From: Acidobacteriota bacterium
GTDB taxonomy: Bacteria > Acidobacteriota > Thermoanaerobaculia > Multivoradales > JAHEKO01
DNA: 6,644 bases
NCBI GenBank assembly: GCA_029863825.1
Contig: JAOTUP010000120.1
Coordinates: 1 to 6,644, forward strand
Reading direction: 5' to 3'
A program made the position numbers and the translations under genes. Of this stretch, positions 4,912 through 6,644 are shown piece by piece; within the stretch, counting starts at the first letter, position 1; every line of letters begins with the position of its first letter. The notes beneath the pieces were generated by a model. That model did no database searches. It had not been told where the DNA came from and saw only the letters and a list, made by a program, of their open reading frames with translations.

Positions 4912-6644
4912 ATGAATCTCGATTTGCGTCCGTCCGTCGAGCGTCGACGATCCCGAATCCTGGCTGCCGTTGGAGTATCTGGGCTCGTTTTGGCGATTGC
5001 CTGGATAGGAGGCTGCGCCCAGCAGCAAGGCGAGACCTCGGGAGTTGCGGCAGGTGACACCGACTCGGTGATAGCCGCCAGAGAGCTGACGCCCGACGAC
5101 GTCTATGCTGCGGTCAAGACGTACGTCCCCAGCGGGCGAAAGGACGACTACGTGATGTTCTCGTCGGGAGGACACGGAGGGCAGGTCTTCGTGATCGGCG
5201 TGCCGTCGATGAGGCTCCTGAAGATCATTGGCGTCTTCACTCCCGAGCCGTGGCAGGGCTGGGGGTACTCGAACGAGACACGGGCGGTGATGGCTGGGGG
5301 CAATGTCCAGGGAAAAACCATCAGCTGGGGGGACACACATCATCCGGCACTGTCCGAGACCGCCGGGGACTACGACGGTCAATGGCTCTTCATCAACGAC
5401 AAAGCTCAGGCTCGGGTTGCGGTCATCGACTTGCGTGACTTCGAGACCAAGCAGATTCTGAACAACCCGATCACCACCAGCGATCACGGCGGAACTTTCG
5501 TCACGCCGAACACGGATTGGGTTATCGAGGGCGGTCAGTACGCTGCGCCGCTGGGCACCGGCTACGCCTCGATTGAGAACTACGCCGAGGCCTACCGCGG
5601 GATGATCACTTTCTGGAAGTTCGACCGTGAGAAGGGACGTATCGATCCCGAAAGATCGTTCGCTCTCGAGCTGCCGCCGTACTGGCAGGACCTCTGTGAC
5701 GCCGGCAAGCTGGTGAGCGAAGGCTGGGTGTTCTGCAACTCGTTCAACACGGAGATGGCGACGGGTGGCATCGAGGACGACAATCCGCCCTTCGAGGCCG
5801 GCGCGTCACAGCGTGACATGGACTACATGCACGTCATCGATTTGAAAAAGGCCGAGGCGTTGGTCGAAGCCGGCGAGACGACGATGATCGAGGGTTTCAA
5901 GGTGCTGCCGCTCGAGGTATTGGCGGCCAACGGAGTGCTGCACTTCGTGCCCGAGCCCAAGAGCCCGCACGGCGTGGACGTGACGCCGAACGGTGAGTAC
6001 CTGGTGATCTCGGGCAAGCTCGACCCCCATGTGACGGTCTTCAGCTTCGAGAAGATCAAGCAGGCGATCGCTGACGGCACCTTCTCGGGGAAGGACGACT
6101 ACGGCGTCAACATCATCGACTTCGATGCCGTGCTCGAGACGCAGATCGAGTTGGGGCTGGGTCCACTGCATACCCAGTTCGACGACAAGGGCTATGCCTA
6201 CACGAGTTTGTTCCTGGATACTGCAGTGGCGCGATGGAGCCTGGGTGGAAACTCTGCCGGAAGCCACGGTGATCCCGAGTGGACCTTGATCCAGAAGACA
6301 CCGGTGCACTACAACATCGGCCATTTGGTGACCGCCGAAGGTGACACGGTGAGCCCGGATGGCAAGTACCTCGTAGCGCTCAACAAGTGGTCGATCGATC
6401 GCTTCCTCACCGTCGGTCCACTGCATCCGCAGAACTTTCAACTGCTCGATATCGCCGGTACCGGCGAGTCGATGAAAGTGCTCTACGACATGCCGATTGG
6501 AGTCGGCGAGCCCCACTATGTGCAGATGATCAAGGCCGACAAGCTCAAGGCTTGGGAAATCTATCCTGAGATCGGGTGGAATCCTTTGACCCAGTCGAAG
6601 GACCCCGAGGCTGCGGTGATCGGCGAGGAGAGGATCGAGCGCCA
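4912..6644 (+). CDS. nosZ: Nitrous oxide reductase NosZ, clade II, lipoprotein-type signal; C-terminus beyond window
   Basis: NosZ reduces N2O to N2 outside the cytoplasm, the last step of denitrification. The 577 codons present cover the export signal and the seven-bladed propeller that holds the CuZ cluster. All seven CuZ histidine ligands can be placed: H143 and H144 in GDTHHPALSE, H192 in DHGGTF, H353 in SPHGVD, H420 in GLGPLHTQFD, H471 in HYNIGHL and H535 in GEPHYV. Other family marks are SSGGHGGQVFVIGVPSMR (84-101), YDGQWLFINDKAQARVAVID (154-173) and NKWSIDRFLTVGPLHPQNFQ. The N-terminus has an arginine cluster (11-15), a hydrophobic run (16-33) and a lipobox IGGC with C35. There is no twin-arginine plus FL motif, so export is by Sec; this and DTHHPALSE place it in clade II. 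The CuA cupredoxin domain lies past the right edge. The divergent Crp/Fnr gene is the probable regulator; accessory nos genes would be expected downstream. Confidence 0.97.
   Translation, partial: MNLDLRPSVERRRSRILAAVGVSGLVLAIAWIGGCAQQQGETSGVAAGDTDSVIAARELTPDDVYAAVKTYVPSGRKDDYVMFSSGGHGGQVFVIGVPSMRLLKIIGVFTPEPWQGWGYSNETRAVMAGGNVQGKTISWGDTHHPALSETAGDYDGQWLFINDKAQARVAVIDLRDFETKQILNNPITTSDHGGTFVTPNTDWVIEGGQYAAPLGTGYASIENYAEAYRGMITFWKFDREKGRIDPERSFALELPPYWQDLCDAGKLVSEGWVFCNSFNTEMATGGIEDDNPPFEAGASQRDMDYMHVIDLKKAEALVEAGETTMIEGFKVLPLEVLAANGVLHFVPEPKSPHGVDVTPNGEYLVISGKLDPHVTVFSFEKIKQAIADGTFSGKDDYGVNIIDFDAVLETQIELGLGPLHTQFDDKGYAYTSLFLDTAVARWSLGGNSAGSHGDPEWTLIQKTPVHYNIGHLVTAEGDTVSPDGKYLVALNKWSIDRFLTVGPLHPQNFQLLDIAGTGESMKVLYDMPIGVGEPHYVQMIKADKLKAWEIYPEIGWNPLTQSKDPEAAVIGEERIER

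Noticed and set aside
4912..4970. Twin-arginine (Tat) signal in NosZ
   Set aside because: The arginine cluster (residues 11-15) is not followed by the F-L/K pattern at the required places, and the leader ends in a lipobox, so a Sec lipoprotein signal is the better reading.
4696..5487. Open minus-strand extension of the regulator frame by 264 codons through the start of nosZ
   Set aside because: It is antisense to a certain gene, its translation lacks any family pattern, and the Crp/Fnr fold starts normally at the ATG at 4695.
5806..6516. Minus-strand open frame of 236 codons
   Set aside because: It lies wholly opposite nosZ, whose seven copper ligands and motifs are intact; the antisense translation is rich in His, Arg and Val as expected of a shadow frame.

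Overview
The window is high-GC bacterial chromosome with six protein genes, two of them cut by the window edges. No RNA genes, insertion sequences, CRISPR arrays or long repeats were seen. The anchor gene is the start of a clade II (Sec-type, here probably lipoprotein) nitrous oxide reductase, nosZ. Together with a DUF2277 protein and a cysteine-free Crp/Fnr regulator carrying a TTLFTVSR recognition helix, this suggests a Gram-negative, non-enterobacterial lineage such as Acidobacteriota, Gemmatimonadota or a myxobacterial relative. That taxonomic guess is weak.

Layout: (1) On the minus strand from the left edge lie a partial DUF2277 gene (1-177) and, 49 bases upstream of it, a BtuF-like helical-backbone metal receptor without a signal peptide (227-1015). 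They probably form a small operon. (2) A 222-base gap (1016-1237) holds no convincing gene, only a short in-frame tail after the stop of the next gene. (3) A minus-strand lipoprotein amidohydrolase of the MTA/SAH deaminase-chlorohydrolase group (1238-2656) diverges from a plus-strand DUF819 membrane protein (2818-3990). The 161 bases between them contain a perfect 15-base palindrome, a candidate shared operator. (4) DUF819 converges on a minus-strand Crp/Fnr-family regulator (4003-4695). A hairpin overlaps both stop codons. (5) The regulator diverges from nosZ (4912 to beyond the right edge). Their 216-base intergenic region is unusually rich in inverted repeats, including a 14-base TTG-N8-CAA dyad with the geometry of an Fnr/DNR box but a different core.

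How it fits together: the regulator next to nosZ is the obvious candidate to control N2O respiration, probably sensing NO or redox state without an Fnr-type iron-sulfur cluster. Its recognition helix lacks the glutamate that usually reads the TTGAT box, and the best dyad upstream of nosZ is also non-TTGAT. This matched departure is the most interesting regulatory hypothesis in the window. The amidohydrolase and DUF819 genes look like a second, separate catabolic or transport pair. No wholly new system was identified; the novelty lies in the nosZ control region and in the unusual cell locations predicted for the amidohydrolase and the BtuF-like protein.
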